Below are positions 24,469 to 33,346 of a DNA stretch of 52,135 bases, one piece after another (positions within the stretch are counted from its first letter, which is position 1; each line of letters starts with the position of its first letter). Source of the stretch: Nocardia pseudovaccinii NBRC 100343. Lineage in GTDB: Bacteria; Actinomycetota; Actinomycetes; Mycobacteriales; Mycobacteriaceae. A model generated the notes under the pieces. The model had not been told where the DNA came from. It ran no database searches and saw only the letters and a list, made by a program, of their open reading frames with translations. A program made the position numbers and the translations under genes. Location: contig NZ_BDBY01000358.1 in assembly GCF_001613225.1 (NCBI RefSeq), positions 1 to 52,135 on the forward strand, written 5' to 3'.

Positions 24469-25968
24469 TCAGTCCATCGTCGGAATGACGAAGTGGTTGC
24501 TGTCCTTCAGCCCGGAAGGCCAGCGCTGGGTAACGGTCTTGGTCTTGGTGTAGAAGCGAATCGAATCCGGACCGTGCTGGTTCAGATCGCCGAATCCGGA
24601 GCGCTTCCAGCCGCCGAAGGTGTGGTACGCGATCGGCACCGGAATCGGCACATTGATGCCGACCATGCCGACCTGCACGCGGGCGGCGAAATCCCGTGCG
24701 GTATCGCCGTCGCGGGTGAAGATCGCAACGCCGTTGCCGTATTCGTGCTCGTTGGGCAGGGCCAGCGCCTCGTCGTAATCCTTGGCCCGCACGATCGCGA
24801 GCACCGGGCCGAAGATCTCTTCCTTGTAGATCCGCATTTCCGGGGTGACATTGTCGAAAAGCGTTGCGCCGGTGAAGTACCCGCCTTCGCCGCCGTCGAC
24901 CGCGAGACCCCGCCCGTCGATCACCAGCTCGGCCCCCTCATCGACGCCGATCTGGACGTAGTTCTCGACTCGGCCGAGCGCATCCTTGGTGACCAGCGGG
25001 CCGAAATCGGCACCGGCATCGTCGGAGCGCCCGACGTTCAGCTTGGCGATCCGCTCGATCAGCTTCTCGCGCAGGCGATTCGCGGTCTCCTGGCCGACCG
25101 GGACAGCAACCGAGATGGCCATGCAGCGCTCGCCCGCCGAGCCGTAGCCCGCGCCGATGAGCTGGTCGGCGACATCGTCGAGGTCGGCGTCCGGCATCAC
25201 GATCGCGTGGTTCTTGGCGCCGCCGAAGCACTGTGCGCGTTTGCCATTCGCGGTCGCGGTCTCGTAGATGTACTGCGCGATCGGGGTGGAGCCGACGAAG
25301 CCGACGGCCTTGACGGTCGGCGAGTGCAGGATCGCGTCGACGGCTTCCTTATCGCCGTTGACCACGTTGAACACACCCGCGGGCAGACCCGCCTCGAGGA
25401 ACAGCTCGGCCAGCCGCAGCGGCACCGAGGGGTCGCGCTCGGACGGCTTGAGCACGAAGGCGTTTCCGCAGGCCAGCGCCGGACCGGCCTTCCACAGCGG
25501 AATCATGGCCGGGAAGTTGAACGGGGTAATCCCCGCGACCACACCGAGCGGCTGCCGCATCGAGTAGACGTCGATGCCGGTGCCCGCGCTCTCGGTGTAC
25601 TCACCCTTGAGCAGATGCGGAATACCCGCCGCGAATTCGATGACCTCGATACCGCGCTGGATATCGCCCCTGGCGTCGGGGATGGTCTTGCCGTGTTCGG
25701 CAGACAGCAGCGCCGCAAGGGAATCCATCTCGTCCTGCACGAGTGTCAGGAACTTCATCAGCACCCTGGCCCGCTTCTGCGGATTGAACGCAGCCCACAC
25801 CTGCTGCGCCTCGGCCGCATTCGCGATGACGGCATCGACCTCGGCCTTACTCGCCAGCGGCACCCGCGCCTGCACTTGGCCGGTATTCGGATCGAAGACA
25901 TCGGCGAAGTTGCCCGAGGCCCCGGCGACATGCTGTCCGCCGATGTAATGAGTGAGTTCGCGAACCAT
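24469..25968 (-). CDS. mmsA: Methylmalonate-semialdehyde dehydrogenase (CoA-acylating)
   Basis: MmsA turns methylmalonate semialdehyde, NAD and CoA into propionyl-CoA, CO2 and NADH. The 499-residue aldehyde dehydrogenase has the oxyanion Asn in PFNFP (Asn151) and the catalytic Cys in GERCMA (Cys282). It shows the family signature IPLWKAGPALACGNAFVLKPSE split across 156-177. The region before ATG 25968 holds an AGGA site. It is the first gene of the five-gene valine operon, with a palindromic operator about 60 bases upstream. Confidence 0.95.
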   Translation of the reverse strand: MVRELTHYIGGQHVAGASGNFADVFDPNTGQVQARVPLASKAEVDAVIANAAEAQQVWAAFNPQKRARVLMKFLTLVQDEMDSLAALLSAEHGKTIPDARGDIQRGIEVIEFAAGIPHLLKGEYTESAGTGIDVYSMRQPLGVVAGITPFNFPAMIPLWKAGPALACGNAFVLKPSERDPSVPLRLAELFLEAGLPAGVFNVVNGDKEAVDAILHSPTVKAVGFVGSTPIAQYIYETATANGKRAQCFGGAKNHAIVMPDADLDDVADQLIGAGYGSAGERCMAISVAVPVGQETANRLREKLIERIAKLNVGRSDDAGADFGPLVTKDALGRVENYVQIGVDEGAELVIDGRGLAVDGGEGGYFTGATLFDNVTPEMRIYKEEIFGPVLAIVRAKDYDEALALPNEHEYGNGVAIFTRDGDTARDFAARVQVGMVGINVPIPVPIAYHTFGGWKRSGFGDLNQHGPDSIRFYTKTKTVTQRWPSGLKDSNHFVIPTMD

Positions 25969-26019
25969 GCCAGTCCTGTTCTCGTAGTGGACGCCGCGCA
26001 TCGCGCGATTTACGGTCAT

Positions 26020-26049
26020 CCTATAGTTGGATGTCCAAGTAAATATAGG
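26020..26049 (-). promoter_or_regulatory. Palindromic operator and promoter of the mmsA valine operon
   Basis: The core TTGGA-TG-TCCAA (26027-26038) is a perfect inverted repeat inside the 18-base TAGTTGGATGTCCAAGTA (26024-26041), flanked by an outer dyad CCTATA/TATAGG. On the minus strand TATAGG is a good -10 box at the edge of the operator, so a bound protein would block RNA polymerase. The same site with three changes occurs before icmF. A TetR-type acyl-CoA repressor is inferred. Confidence 0.65.
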
Positions 26050-26220
26050 TGCGGGAACAGACTGTGATTCATCCCACGGCAACCGCCCAGCGAACTGAGG
26101 GTGCACACGCCGCCCGACCAGCGCGGTGAGCGTAGTCGCATGGTGGCTCGGAACACCGGCAACCACCACCATTCGACTGCGCTCGGCGGGGCGCAAATCC
26201 CGTGGGAGAGATGTTGCGGG

Positions 26221-27186
26221 TCAGGTGGAGGACTTCGGCTGACGGGTGAGCAACCACGCACCGAGAGCGAGGACCACTGTGCCGATGAGCAGGATCGCGA
26301 CCATCGCGCCGACCGCGCCGTCGAACCAATGGGCGACCGCCAAGCCCACGGCCAGCGCGATCATCGCAGCGCCGCCGATCATGAGCACCGCCGAGCGCTG
26401 TGTGGCGTGCAGCGCGAAGCAGACGACGGCCACCATGACGGCGAGTACGAAACCCGCGCGCTCGGCGTCGACGTAGACGGTCACGACGCCCGCCGCCGAG
26501 ATGAGGACCGCGATGAGATAGCCCGCCCAGGTTTCGACGACCACGCCGATCCTGGTGAGCGCGAACCAGATCGCGCCTAGGGCGAGCAACCCGAGCCCGA
26601 TCCAGACTTCTTCGACCCCGAACACCTCGTCGAGTACGCCCGGGACCAGGACAACGCTGTACCAGGCGGCAACCAGAAGGCCGATGACCGACGGCAACGC
26701 AAGGTAGCCGAGTACGGCCACCGCCAAGCCCGCAAGGCAGGCGTACACCCAGGCGTCATCGATATTGCCGCCATCGATGGCCGAACCCACCGTCACGGCG
26801 ACCGATCCGGACGCGAGCGCGAAGAGCACTGTCGCAAGCCGCACGCGAGAGCCAGCCGGGACCGCGGAGCGCGCGAACAAGGCGGAGACGCCACCGGCGA
26901 GCGTGATCGCGCCGAGGGCGAGGCCAGCCGATACCAGCCCGAAAATGACGACGCGCCCGGTCCGCTGTAGGTCGCCCCAGGACGATATGAGCAAGAGAGC
27001 GAGAGCGCCGAACACCAACCCCGCGCCGATGTAAGCGGCGATCTCGGCGAGTAACTTGCCGGGAGATTCCGGCTTAGTCCGCTCCGCCACCAGCGCCTTC
27101 GCAACCGCATCGCGCTGAGCTTCGGTCAATACACCTTCGTCGACCAGCCGCCGTAAGGCCGCCCCCGACCGATCCTGGATCCCCAT
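26221..27186 (-). CDS. DUF2157 multi-helix membrane protein
   Basis: A 321-residue protein. The first 50 residues are soluble with a DUF2157 motif (LRRLVDEGVLTEAQRDAVAKAL); about ten membrane helices then fill the rest. Function is unknown. ATG 27186 is chosen because the conserved domain begins directly after it and the longer frame upstream is low in conserved content. It lies between the mmsA promoter region and icmF. The 170 bases between its stop and the mmsA operator hold nothing else recognisable. Confidence 0.85.
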   Translation of the reverse strand: MGIQDRSGAALRRLVDEGVLTEAQRDAVAKALVAERTKPESPGKLLAEIAAYIGAGLVFGALALLLISSWGDLQRTGRVVIFGLVSAGLALGAITLAGGVSALFARSAVPAGSRVRLATVLFALASGSVAVTVGSAIDGGNIDDAWVYACLAGLAVAVLGYLALPSVIGLLVAAWYSVVLVPGVLDEVFGVEEVWIGLGLLALGAIWFALTRIGVVVETWAGYLIAVLISAAGVVTVYVDAERAGFVLAVMVAVVCFALHATQRSAVLMIGGAAMIALAVGLAVAHWFDGAVGAMVAILLIGTVVLALGAWLLTRQPKSST

Positions 27187-27244
27187 GTATCGAGTATGGA
27201 CGGTGCATCGGCAATCGTTAACTGCCGCAAGCCGACTCAGCGCT

Positions 27245-27490
27245 TCAGGCCGAGTTCCAATACCGTGCCAGGGTGCGCGAGTGAGGTGAAATGCGATAGC
27301 CACCGCCTGCCACATTCGGCCGAAACGGCGAACCGAATTCGATGACGGCTGCGGCCACGACCGCATCGCGCATCCCGGTGGTGACCGTCGGGGCTTCGAC
27401 CGCGGTCCATGCCCCGGCACTGATTTCGCACCACCGCGAGATCCGGTCGACACCAGCGGTGCACCACTGGCGGACAGCCTGCAAGTTCAT
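27245..27490 (-). CDS. Small hypothetical protein
   Basis: An 81-residue frame from ATG 27490 with GGTGGTGAG about ten bases upstream. Third codon positions are mostly G or C, as in neighbouring genes, which favours it being real. The product starts MNLQAVRQWCTAGVDRIS, has two Cys and no membrane segment or known motif. It ends 58 bases before the DUF2157 start and could be its leader gene. The 596-base gap between DUF2157 and icmF otherwise holds only the icmF promoter. Confidence 0.4.
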   Translation of the reverse strand: MNLQAVRQWCTAGVDRISRWCEISAGAWTAVEAPTVTTGMRDAVVAAAVIEFGSPFRPNVAGGGYRISPHSRTLARYWNSA

Positions 27491-27728
27491 TTCGACTCAC
27501 CACCAATCGCATTTGTGCGGTGTGCGGTTCGGTCCCATGGATAGTCCTTGGCTCGAAGTGCGGTCCTGCCAGCGGAAATGGTCGCCGTTCGGCAGCTGCC
27601 TCCATCGGAACTCGAGCCGGGGTGGATGTCGCGGGTTGCGGTCACGGTGAGCGGAATCCCGCGGCAATCATTCGGCCAACTATCCGGCCGCGGTTCACCT
27701 GGCGCTGTGACTGCCATCACCGTAAGAT

Positions 27729-27746
27729 TAGTTTGACGTCCTAGTA
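27729..27746 (+). promoter_or_regulatory. Operator upstream of icmF, matching the mmsA operator
   Basis: TAGTTTGACGTCCTAGTA agrees with the mmsA site TAGTTGGATGTCCAAGTA at 15 of 18 positions. Its centre GACGTC is a perfect palindrome and the outer arms are imperfect. TAGTAT at the right edge is a possible -10 box, which would put the RNA start about 30 bases before the icmF GTG. Shared control with the valine operon is inferred. Confidence 0.6.
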
Positions 27747-27782
27747 TCGGGCGCCAAACAGGATCTCCCCCGGAGGACCCCC

Positions 27783-30700
27783 GTGGCCGACAGCACCGCG
27801 CTCCACACGCCCACCCATCCCGTCCGATTCGTGACCTCGGCCGCGCTCTTCGACGGGCACGATGCGGCGATCAACATCATGCGACGGATCCTGCAGGCGC
27901 AGGGCGCCGAGGTCATCCACCTCGGACACAATCGCGCGGTCAGTGAGGTCGTGGACGCGGTGCTCACCGAGGACGCGCAGGGCGTCGCGGTGAGTTCGTA
28001 TCAGGGCGGACATGTCGAGTACTTCGAATATCTCGCCGACGCACTGAAGAAGGCCGGCGCCGGCCATGTCCGGATTTTCGGCGGTGGCGGCGGGGTGATC
28101 GTCGCCGAGGAGATCGCGCGCCTAGCCGAATCCGGGGTGACCATCTTCTCCCCCGAGGACGGCCAGCGACTCGGCCTGCCCGGCATGATCAATCAGCTGA
28201 TCCGGAGCTGCGATTTCGATCTCGCCGCCGAGCCGCCGGTGCTGGACGCGGTACTCGCCGGTGAACGGGCCGCGCTCGCCCGCGCGATCACCTGCCTGCA
28301 GCAGGACACGCTGTCGGAGTCCGATCGCCAGACCCTGGCCTCGGCCGCCGCCGCACGCACAGTGCCGGTGCTCGGCATTACCGGCACGGGCGGTTCCGGA
28401 AAGTCTTCACTCACCGATGAATTGGTGCGGCGTCTGCGTTCCGATCAGCAGGACAAATTGCGCGTCGCGATTCTCGCGGTGGACCCGACCCGCCGACGCG
28501 GCGGCGGTGCGCTGCTCGGCGACCGCATCCGGATGAACGCCCTCGACGGCGATCACATCTTCTTCCGCTCACTGGCCACCCGCGGCGGCCACGAGCTGCC
28601 GCAGAATATCGATGCCATCGTGACCGCCTGCAAGGCAGCGGGCTACGACCTGGTCATCCTGGAAACCCCCGGCATCGGCCAGGGCGACGCCGCGGTCACC
28701 GACCACGTCGACGTGTCGATGTATGTGATGACACCGGAATTCGGCGCGGCCTCCCAGCTGGAGAAGATCGACATGCTGGATTACGCGGATGTGGTGGCGA
28801 TCAATAAGTTCGAGCGCCGCGGCGCGGAGGACGCGCTGCGTGATGTCTCGCGCCAGTTGATTCGCAATCGCGAGGAGTTCGCCAAATCTCCCGAGGAGAT
28901 GCCGGTATTCGGTACCAGCGCAGCCACTTTCAACGATGACGGAGTAACGGCGCTCTATCAGCACCTCACCGGATTGCTCGCCGAGCACGGTCTGCACCTC
29001 GAGCCCGGCGTACTTCCGAAGGTGGAAACCCGCTCCTCCACCAGGTTCGCCCAGATCATCCCGCCCGCCCGGGTGCGCTACCTCGCCGAGATCGCCGATA
29101 CGGTCCGCGACTACCACGCCGATACGGCCACGCAAATCATTGCGGCACAGCGCCTGCAGCGGCTCGAGCAGGTGGCGGCCGAACTGCCCGATGACATCGC
29201 GGTGGCCGAACTCGCCGAAAAAGCCCGCGACGCGCTGCATGCCGACAATGCCGAACTGCTGGCGGGTTGGCCCGAACTGGCCGACTCCTATCGGGGTGCG
29301 GAGCAGGTGGTTCGGGTTCGTGATCGGGAGATCCACACCCCCCTGCGCCGGGAGACGCTGTCCGGCAATTCCATTCCGCGCGTCGCGCTGCCACGCTTCA
29401 CTGATCACGGTGAGCTGCTGCGATTCCTGCGCTCGGAGAATTTACCCGGACGGTTCCCGTTCACCGCGGGCGTCTTCGCGTTCAAACGCGATAACGAGGA
29501 TCCGGCGCGGATGTTCGCCGGTGAGGGCGATCCGTTCCGCACCAACCGGCGCTTCAAGGTGCTCAGCGAACATGCCGAGGCGACACGGCTTTCCACCGCC
29601 TTCGATTCGGTGACGCTCTACGGGCACGATCCCGCCGAACGCCCGGATATCTACGGCAAGGTCGGCACCTCCGGTGTCTCGATCGCGTCACTCGACGATA
29701 TGAAGGCGCTCTACGACGGCTTCGACCTGATCGCGCCGACCACCTCGGTATCGATGACCATCAATGGCCCGGCCCCGACCATCCTGGCCTACTTCCTCAA
29801 TACCGCCATCGACCAAGCGCTGGAACGGTTCTCGACCGCCGAAGGCCGCGAACCCACGGCCGAGGAGGCCGCCGATATCACGGCACGCGCCCTGACGACA
29901 GTGCGCGGCACCGTTCAGGCCGACATCCTCAAGGAGGATCAGGGTCAGAACACCTGCATCTTCTCCACCGAATTCAGTCTGCGCATGATGGCCGATATCC
30001 AGGAATGGTTCGTGCGCAAGGGTGTTCGCAACTTCTACTCGGTCTCGATTTCCGGCTATCACATCGCCGAGGCCGGTGCGAATCCGATCAGCCAGCTGGC
30101 CTTCACCCTCGCCAACGGATTCACCTATGTCGAGGCATATCTCGCACGCGGCATGCAGATCGATGACTTCGCACCGAATCTGTCGTTCTTCTTCTCCAAC
30201 GGCATGGATCCGGAATATTCGGTGATCGGCCGGGTGGCGCGGCGCATCTGGGCCGTTGCCATGCGAGATCGTTACGGCGCCAACGAGCGTTCGCAGAAGT
30301 TGAAGTACCACGTGCAGACCTCGGGCCGATCGCTGCACGCACAGGAGATGAGTTTCAACGACATTCGCACCACCCTGCAGGCGCTCATCGCCATCTACGA
30401 CAACTGCAACAGCCTGCACACCAATGCCTACGACGAGGCGGTGACCACACCCACCGAGGAATCGGTGCGCCGCGCCCTGGCCATTCAGCTCATCATCAAC
30501 CGCGAGTGGGGCATCGCGATGAACGAAAACCCGCTCCAGGGCAGTTTTCTCATCGATGAACTCACCGATCTCGTCGAGGAGGCCGTGCTCGCCGAATTCG
30601 ATCGCATCAGCGAGCGCGGCGGGGTCCTCGGGGCCATGGAGACCGGCTACCAGCGGGGCAAGATCCAAGACGAATCCATGCGCTACGAGCACCGCAAACA

Positions 30701-31001
30701 CGATGGCTCGCTGCCGATCATCGGCGTCAATACCTTCCGCAACCCGCACGGCGAACCGCATCGGGTCATCGAATTGGCTCGCGGCACCGAGGCGGAGAAG
30801 CAGTCACAACTGCAGCGCGTGCGCCAGTTCCAGAACGACCACCGCGATGCCGCACATGCCGCCCTCGCCCGCTTGGACGCGGTGGCCCGCACCGACGACA
30901 ACATCTTCGAGGTCCTGATGGACGCCGCCCGGGTCTGCACTCTGCAACAGATCACCGACACCTTCTTCACCGTCGGCGGACAGTACCGCCGCAACGTGTG
31001 A
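27783..31001 (+). CDS. icmF: Fused isobutyryl-CoA mutase IcmF
   Basis: A 1072-residue adenosylcobalamin enzyme that interconverts isobutyryl-CoA and n-butyryl-CoA. The order is: B12-binding domain (about 12-145; lower-axial His26 in DGHDAAI, then SYQGGH and GGGGG); MeaB/MeaI-like G-protein chaperone (about 195-420; P-loop GTGGSGKSS at 201-209, NKFE at 341-344); and the mutase barrel (about 530-1070). In the barrel, FPFTAGVFAFKR (558-569) replaces the PYATMY-type segment of methylmalonyl-CoA mutase, as expected for IcmF. This domain order is diagnostic of IcmF and excludes an ordinary mutase subunit. The start is GTG 27783 behind CGGAGGA. It needs the pathway intermediate made by Bkd and used by the mmsA operon. 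Confidence 0.95.
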   Translation: MADSTALHTPTHPVRFVTSAALFDGHDAAINIMRRILQAQGAEVIHLGHNRAVSEVVDAVLTEDAQGVAVSSYQGGHVEYFEYLADALKKAGAGHVRIFGGGGGVIVAEEIARLAESGVTIFSPEDGQRLGLPGMINQLIRSCDFDLAAEPPVLDAVLAGERAALARAITCLQQDTLSESDRQTLASAAAARTVPVLGITGTGGSGKSSLTDELVRRLRSDQQDKLRVAILAVDPTRRRGGGALLGDRIRMNALDGDHIFFRSLATRGGHELPQNIDAIVTACKAAGYDLVILETPGIGQGDAAVTDHVDVSMYVMTPEFGAASQLEKIDMLDYADVVAINKFERRGAEDALRDVSRQLIRNREEFAKSPEEMPVFGTSAATFNDDGVTALYQHLTGLLAEHGLHLEPGVLPKVETRSSTRFAQIIPPARVRYLAEIADTVRDYHADTATQIIAAQRLQRLEQVAAELPDDIAVAELAEKARDALHADNAELLAGWPELADSYRGAEQVVRVRDREIHTPLRRETLSGNSIPRVALPRFTDHGELLRFLRSENLPGRFPFTAGVFAFKRDNEDPARMFAGEGDPFRTNRRFKVLSEHAEATRLSTAFDSVTLYGHDPAERPDIYGKVGTSGVSIASLDDMKALYDGFDLIAPTTSVSMTINGPAPTILAYFLNTAIDQALERFSTAEGREPTAEEAADITARALTTVRGTVQADILKEDQGQNTCIFSTEFSLRMMADIQEWFVRKGVRNFYSVSISGYHIAEAGANPISQLAFTLANGFTYVEAYLARGMQIDDFAPNLSFFFSNGMDPEYSVIGRVARRIWAVAMRDRYGANERSQKLKYHVQTSGRSLHAQEMSFNDIRTTLQALIAIYDNCNSLHTNAYDEAVTTPTEESVRRALAIQLIINREWGIAMNENPLQGSFLIDELTDLVEEAVLAEFDRISERGGVLGAMETGYQRGKIQDESMRYEHRKHDGSLPIIGVNTFRNPHGEPHRVIELARGTEAEKQSQLQRVRQFQNDHRDAAHAALARLDAVARTDDNIFEVLMDAARVCTLQQITDTFFTVGGQYRRNV

Positions 31002-31015
31002 AATAGGTTGGGCCG

Positions 31016-31417
31016 TCAGAAGATTCGCACCTCCGGAATCGAATCCATCTGACGCGCCCACTCCGGGTATTTCGCCAGCTTGGCGTTGTGCAGCGCCATG
31101 ATCTTGTCGCGCAGTTCGGGATCCGGCTCATCCGATACGTCGGGTCCGATGGCGATCTTCTGGAAGTGCGGAACGATCTGCGGATCACCGGCGAGGTGGA
31201 CCGGATCGTGCATATAGCGCTCCATCGCGTCCAGATCCTCGATGCCCACGCAATAGGCATGGGTCAGCCCTTCGCTCACGTCGCCGAGATTCTGGCCGAC
31301 GGTCGCGAAGGAGACCGATTCGACCGATGCGGTGCGCTTCATCAGCGCGAGTACCTCGGCCTTCTGCGCCTCGGTGGTCTCTTCGCGGAAGCCGAAGCGC
31401 AACAGATGAACGATCAT
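31016..31417 (-). CDS. Dabb (stress-responsive alpha/beta barrel) protein
   Basis: A 133-residue protein with the Dabb ferredoxin-like barrel: MIVHLLRFGFREETTEAQ at the start, then HAYCVGIEDLDAMERYMHDPVH, where the HP pair is a family mark. Members are small dimeric proteins linked to stress or polyketide cyclisation; the role here is unknown. ATG 31417 has a strong GAGGAGG six bases upstream. It diverges from the TetR gene across about 100 bases holding two matching palindromes, so it is probably the TetR target. It is convergent with icmF, 14 bases from its stop. Confidence 0.85.
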   Translation of the reverse strand: MIVHLLRFGFREETTEAQKAEVLALMKRTASVESVSFATVGQNLGDVSEGLTHAYCVGIEDLDAMERYMHDPVHLAGDPQIVPHFQKIAIGPDVSDEPDPELRDKIMALHNAKLAKYPEWARQMDSIPEVRIF

Positions 31418-31432
31418 GGATACCTCCTCGTT

Positions 31433-31450
31433 TTGAACCATAGAGTTCAA
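31433..31450. promoter_or_regulatory. TetR operator site 1
   Basis: TTGAAC-CATAGA-GTTCAA is a perfect 6-bp-arm palindrome with a 6-base spacer, 15 bases upstream of the Dabb start. The same TGAAC-N6-GTTCA layout recurs at 31482-31497 before the divergent TetR gene. Confidence 0.65.
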
Positions 31451-31481
31451 TCTAGATAACTGACTAGTAGATGCACAAGAG

Positions 31482-31497
31482 TGAACCCGCAAGTTCA
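31482..31497. promoter_or_regulatory. TetR operator site 2
   Basis: TGAAC-CCGCAA-GTTCA has the same arms and spacing as site 1, with centres 48 bases apart. It lies 21 bases before the TetR start, as an autoregulatory site would. Confidence 0.6.
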
Positions 31498-31518
31498 GCC
31501 GGGCGCTAATATGCAGAG

Positions 31519-32148
31519 GTGACGGGTACGACGGCGGCGCGCGGGCGCATCGATAAGCGGCAGGCGATCCTGGACGTCGCCTTCACCGTCTTCGCGCGGC
31601 GCGGCTACGACAAGGCCTGCGTGCAGGAGATCGCGGACGAGGCGGGCGTCGCGAAACCGACGGTCTACAACCACCTCAATGACAAGCAGACCCTCTTCCG
31701 GCACGCCGTGCTGGCCGCCGCCGACACGGTGGCCGCCGAAACCCTCGCGATCATCGATCGCCTGCGCGAGCCGGGCGACGATCTATCCGCCGCCCTCACC
31801 GCGACGGCGCGCGCGCTGCTCGCGGAATGCTCGGGCGAGCGCGCCCGTTCGCTGCGTGCGCTGACCTACGCGCAGCTCGCCGCCTTTCCGGACCTGGCCG
31901 ACACCGTGCTGGAGCGCACCTCGCGACACATTGCCGAGGCGCTGGCCGATCGACTTGCGCGACTCGCTCTTGCGGGCAGGCTGCGGACCAACGATCCTGC
32001 GCAGGCCGCCGAACAGCTGCTCGCCCTGCTCACCGCCCCGTTGGAGGCCCGGTCCCGGCTCGGCACTCGCGAGGTGAGCGACGCCGAGCAGGCCGATATC
32101 GCCGATGCGGCGGTGCGGACATTCCTGTCCGCCTACGGTTCCCGCTGA
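31519..32148 (+). CDS. TetR-family transcriptional regulator
   Basis: A 209-residue regulator. The N-terminal helix-turn-helix is clear (RRGYDKACVQEIADEAGVAK then PTVYNHLNDKQTLFRH), followed by a C-terminal ligand domain of the AefR-like type. The start is GTG 31519; no strong ribosome site is seen, and a near-leaderless message is possible. It diverges from the Dabb gene, and the two TGAAC-N6-GTTCA sites between them are the likely operators. The amidohydrolase gene follows 73 bases downstream on the same strand. Confidence 0.9.
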   Translation: MTGTTAARGRIDKRQAILDVAFTVFARRGYDKACVQEIADEAGVAKPTVYNHLNDKQTLFRHAVLAAADTVAAETLAIIDRLREPGDDLSAALTATARALLAECSGERARSLRALTYAQLAAFPDLADTVLERTSRHIAEALADRLARLALAGRLRTNDPAQAAEQLLALLTAPLEARSRLGTREVSDAEQADIADAAVRTFLSAYGSR

Positions 32149-32221
32149 ACCCGAACGCGCCCGCCCGCGCGCGTGTGACAATCGCGATGTCAGGGCCTTC
32201 AGCGTGGTTGGGACGGCGGAC

Positions 32222-33295
32222 ATGCATATCTCGAATATCCGGATTATCGACAGCCATATTCATCAGTGGGATCCGTTCCGCACGCCGCGCGAATTCAGCC
32301 GGACGGCCAAGTTGCTCCGGATGCTGCCCATTCCGATCGATTGGGCCAAGCGGGTCGCGCCGCGCCGGGATCGGGAATTCGTCGGGGATCCGACCGCTTA
32401 TGCGAATCCATATCTGCCCGCGAATTACCGCGCGGATGCCGACGGCGTCCCGGTCGAGTCGATCGTGCATATCGAGGTCGGATGGACCGGAAAGGGCGCG
32501 CTGGCCGGGGCGGACGAGACTAAGTGGGTGGCCGGGCTGCCATTCGGCGGCGACCACCCGGCGCTCGGCGCCATCATCGGGAATGCCGATCCGGCGGCAC
32601 CGGATTTCGCGGCGCTGCTCGATGCCCATATGGCCGCATCGCCGCTGGTGCGCGGCATTCGCGCACATGTCGCCCACCATCGGGATCCGGATGTCCGGCC
32701 CTATACCGAGCACGAGAGCGCACTCACCACCAAGGAATTCCTCAACGGTTTCGCGGCACTTGCCGAGCGCGGGCTGTCTTTCGAGGCCTGGGTCTATTCG
32801 CACGCGCTACCCGATGTGACGGCGCTTGCCGAACGTTATCCGGAAGTCCCGATCGTGCTCGACCATCTCGCCACGCCCGCAGGGATTTTCGGCCCGGTCG
32901 GCAAACACACCGGAACGAATCCGAGCCTGCGCCGGGAACTATTCGTCCGCTGGCGCGACCATCTCACCGCGCTCGCCGAAAACCCCAATGTGGTCGCGAA
33001 AGTCAGCGGTTTGATGATGCCGATCCTCGGCCACCCGGTACCACCACGTGGCACGTCGACACCGATTCCGGTGCTGCTGGATCGAATTCGTCCGCTCGTC
33101 GCACATGCCTACGAAGTCTTCGGCGCGGACCGCCTGCTGTGGGGCTCCAATTTCCCGGTGGACAAGCCGATTACAAGCATCGCCGACAGCGTCGAGCTCA
33201 TCGCCACCGCAATCACCGAGCACGGCGGCGGACGCGATCAGCTCGAGCAGATCTTCCGAACCAACGCCCAACGGACCTACCGAATCGAATCCTGA
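32222..33295 (+). CDS. Amidohydrolase-family (TIM-barrel) metal-dependent hydrolase
   Basis: A 357-residue protein of the Amidohydrolase_2 / COG3618 group. It opens with IIDSHIHQWDP, the HxH metal motif, and ends with LLWGSNFPVD, the Asp motif. VAHHRDP and LDHLATPAG supply further ligands. Related enzymes act on lactones and 2-pyrone-type dicarboxylates; the substrate cannot be told here. ATG 32222 follows GGGACGGCGG. It may be co-transcribed with the TetR gene upstream. Confidence 0.87.
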   Translation: MHISNIRIIDSHIHQWDPFRTPREFSRTAKLLRMLPIPIDWAKRVAPRRDREFVGDPTAYANPYLPANYRADADGVPVESIVHIEVGWTGKGALAGADETKWVAGLPFGGDHPALGAIIGNADPAAPDFAALLDAHMAASPLVRGIRAHVAHHRDPDVRPYTEHESALTTKEFLNGFAALAERGLSFEAWVYSHALPDVTALAERYPEVPIVLDHLATPAGIFGPVGKHTGTNPSLRRELFVRWRDHLTALAENPNVVAKVSGLMMPILGHPVPPRGTSTPIPVLLDRIRPLVAHAYEVFGADRLLWGSNFPVDKPITSIADSVELIATAITEHGGGRDQLEQIFRTNAQRTYRIES

Positions 33296-33296
33296 A

Positions 33297-33320
33297 CCGG
33301 GCCGAAACTTCGCGGCCCGG
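33297..33320. terminator. Hairpin between convergent genes
   Basis: CCGGGCCG and CGGCCCGG form a perfect 8-bp stem around an 8-base loop, directly after the amidohydrolase stop and before the 3' end of the convergent BtuF-like gene. No T run follows. Confidence 0.6.
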
Positions 33321-33346
33321 GGATCGGACGCGGCACTACCGCTCGA

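Noticed and set aside
27487..27782. Further small genes in the gap before icmF
   Set aside because: Frames on both strands there are short, overlap the icmF operator or lack ribosome sites; only the 81-residue frame at 27245-27490 has coding-like codon use.
27783..31001. Reading the large B12 enzyme as methylmalonyl-CoA mutase
   Set aside because: The B12 domain is N-terminal, a G-protein domain is inserted in the middle and the FPFTAGVFAFKR segment is IcmF-like; a methylmalonyl-CoA mutase subunit has none of this arrangement.
32030..32803. 257-codon minus-strand frame over the TetR/amidohydrolase junction
   Set aside because: It covers two well-supported plus-strand genes and has no family likeness.
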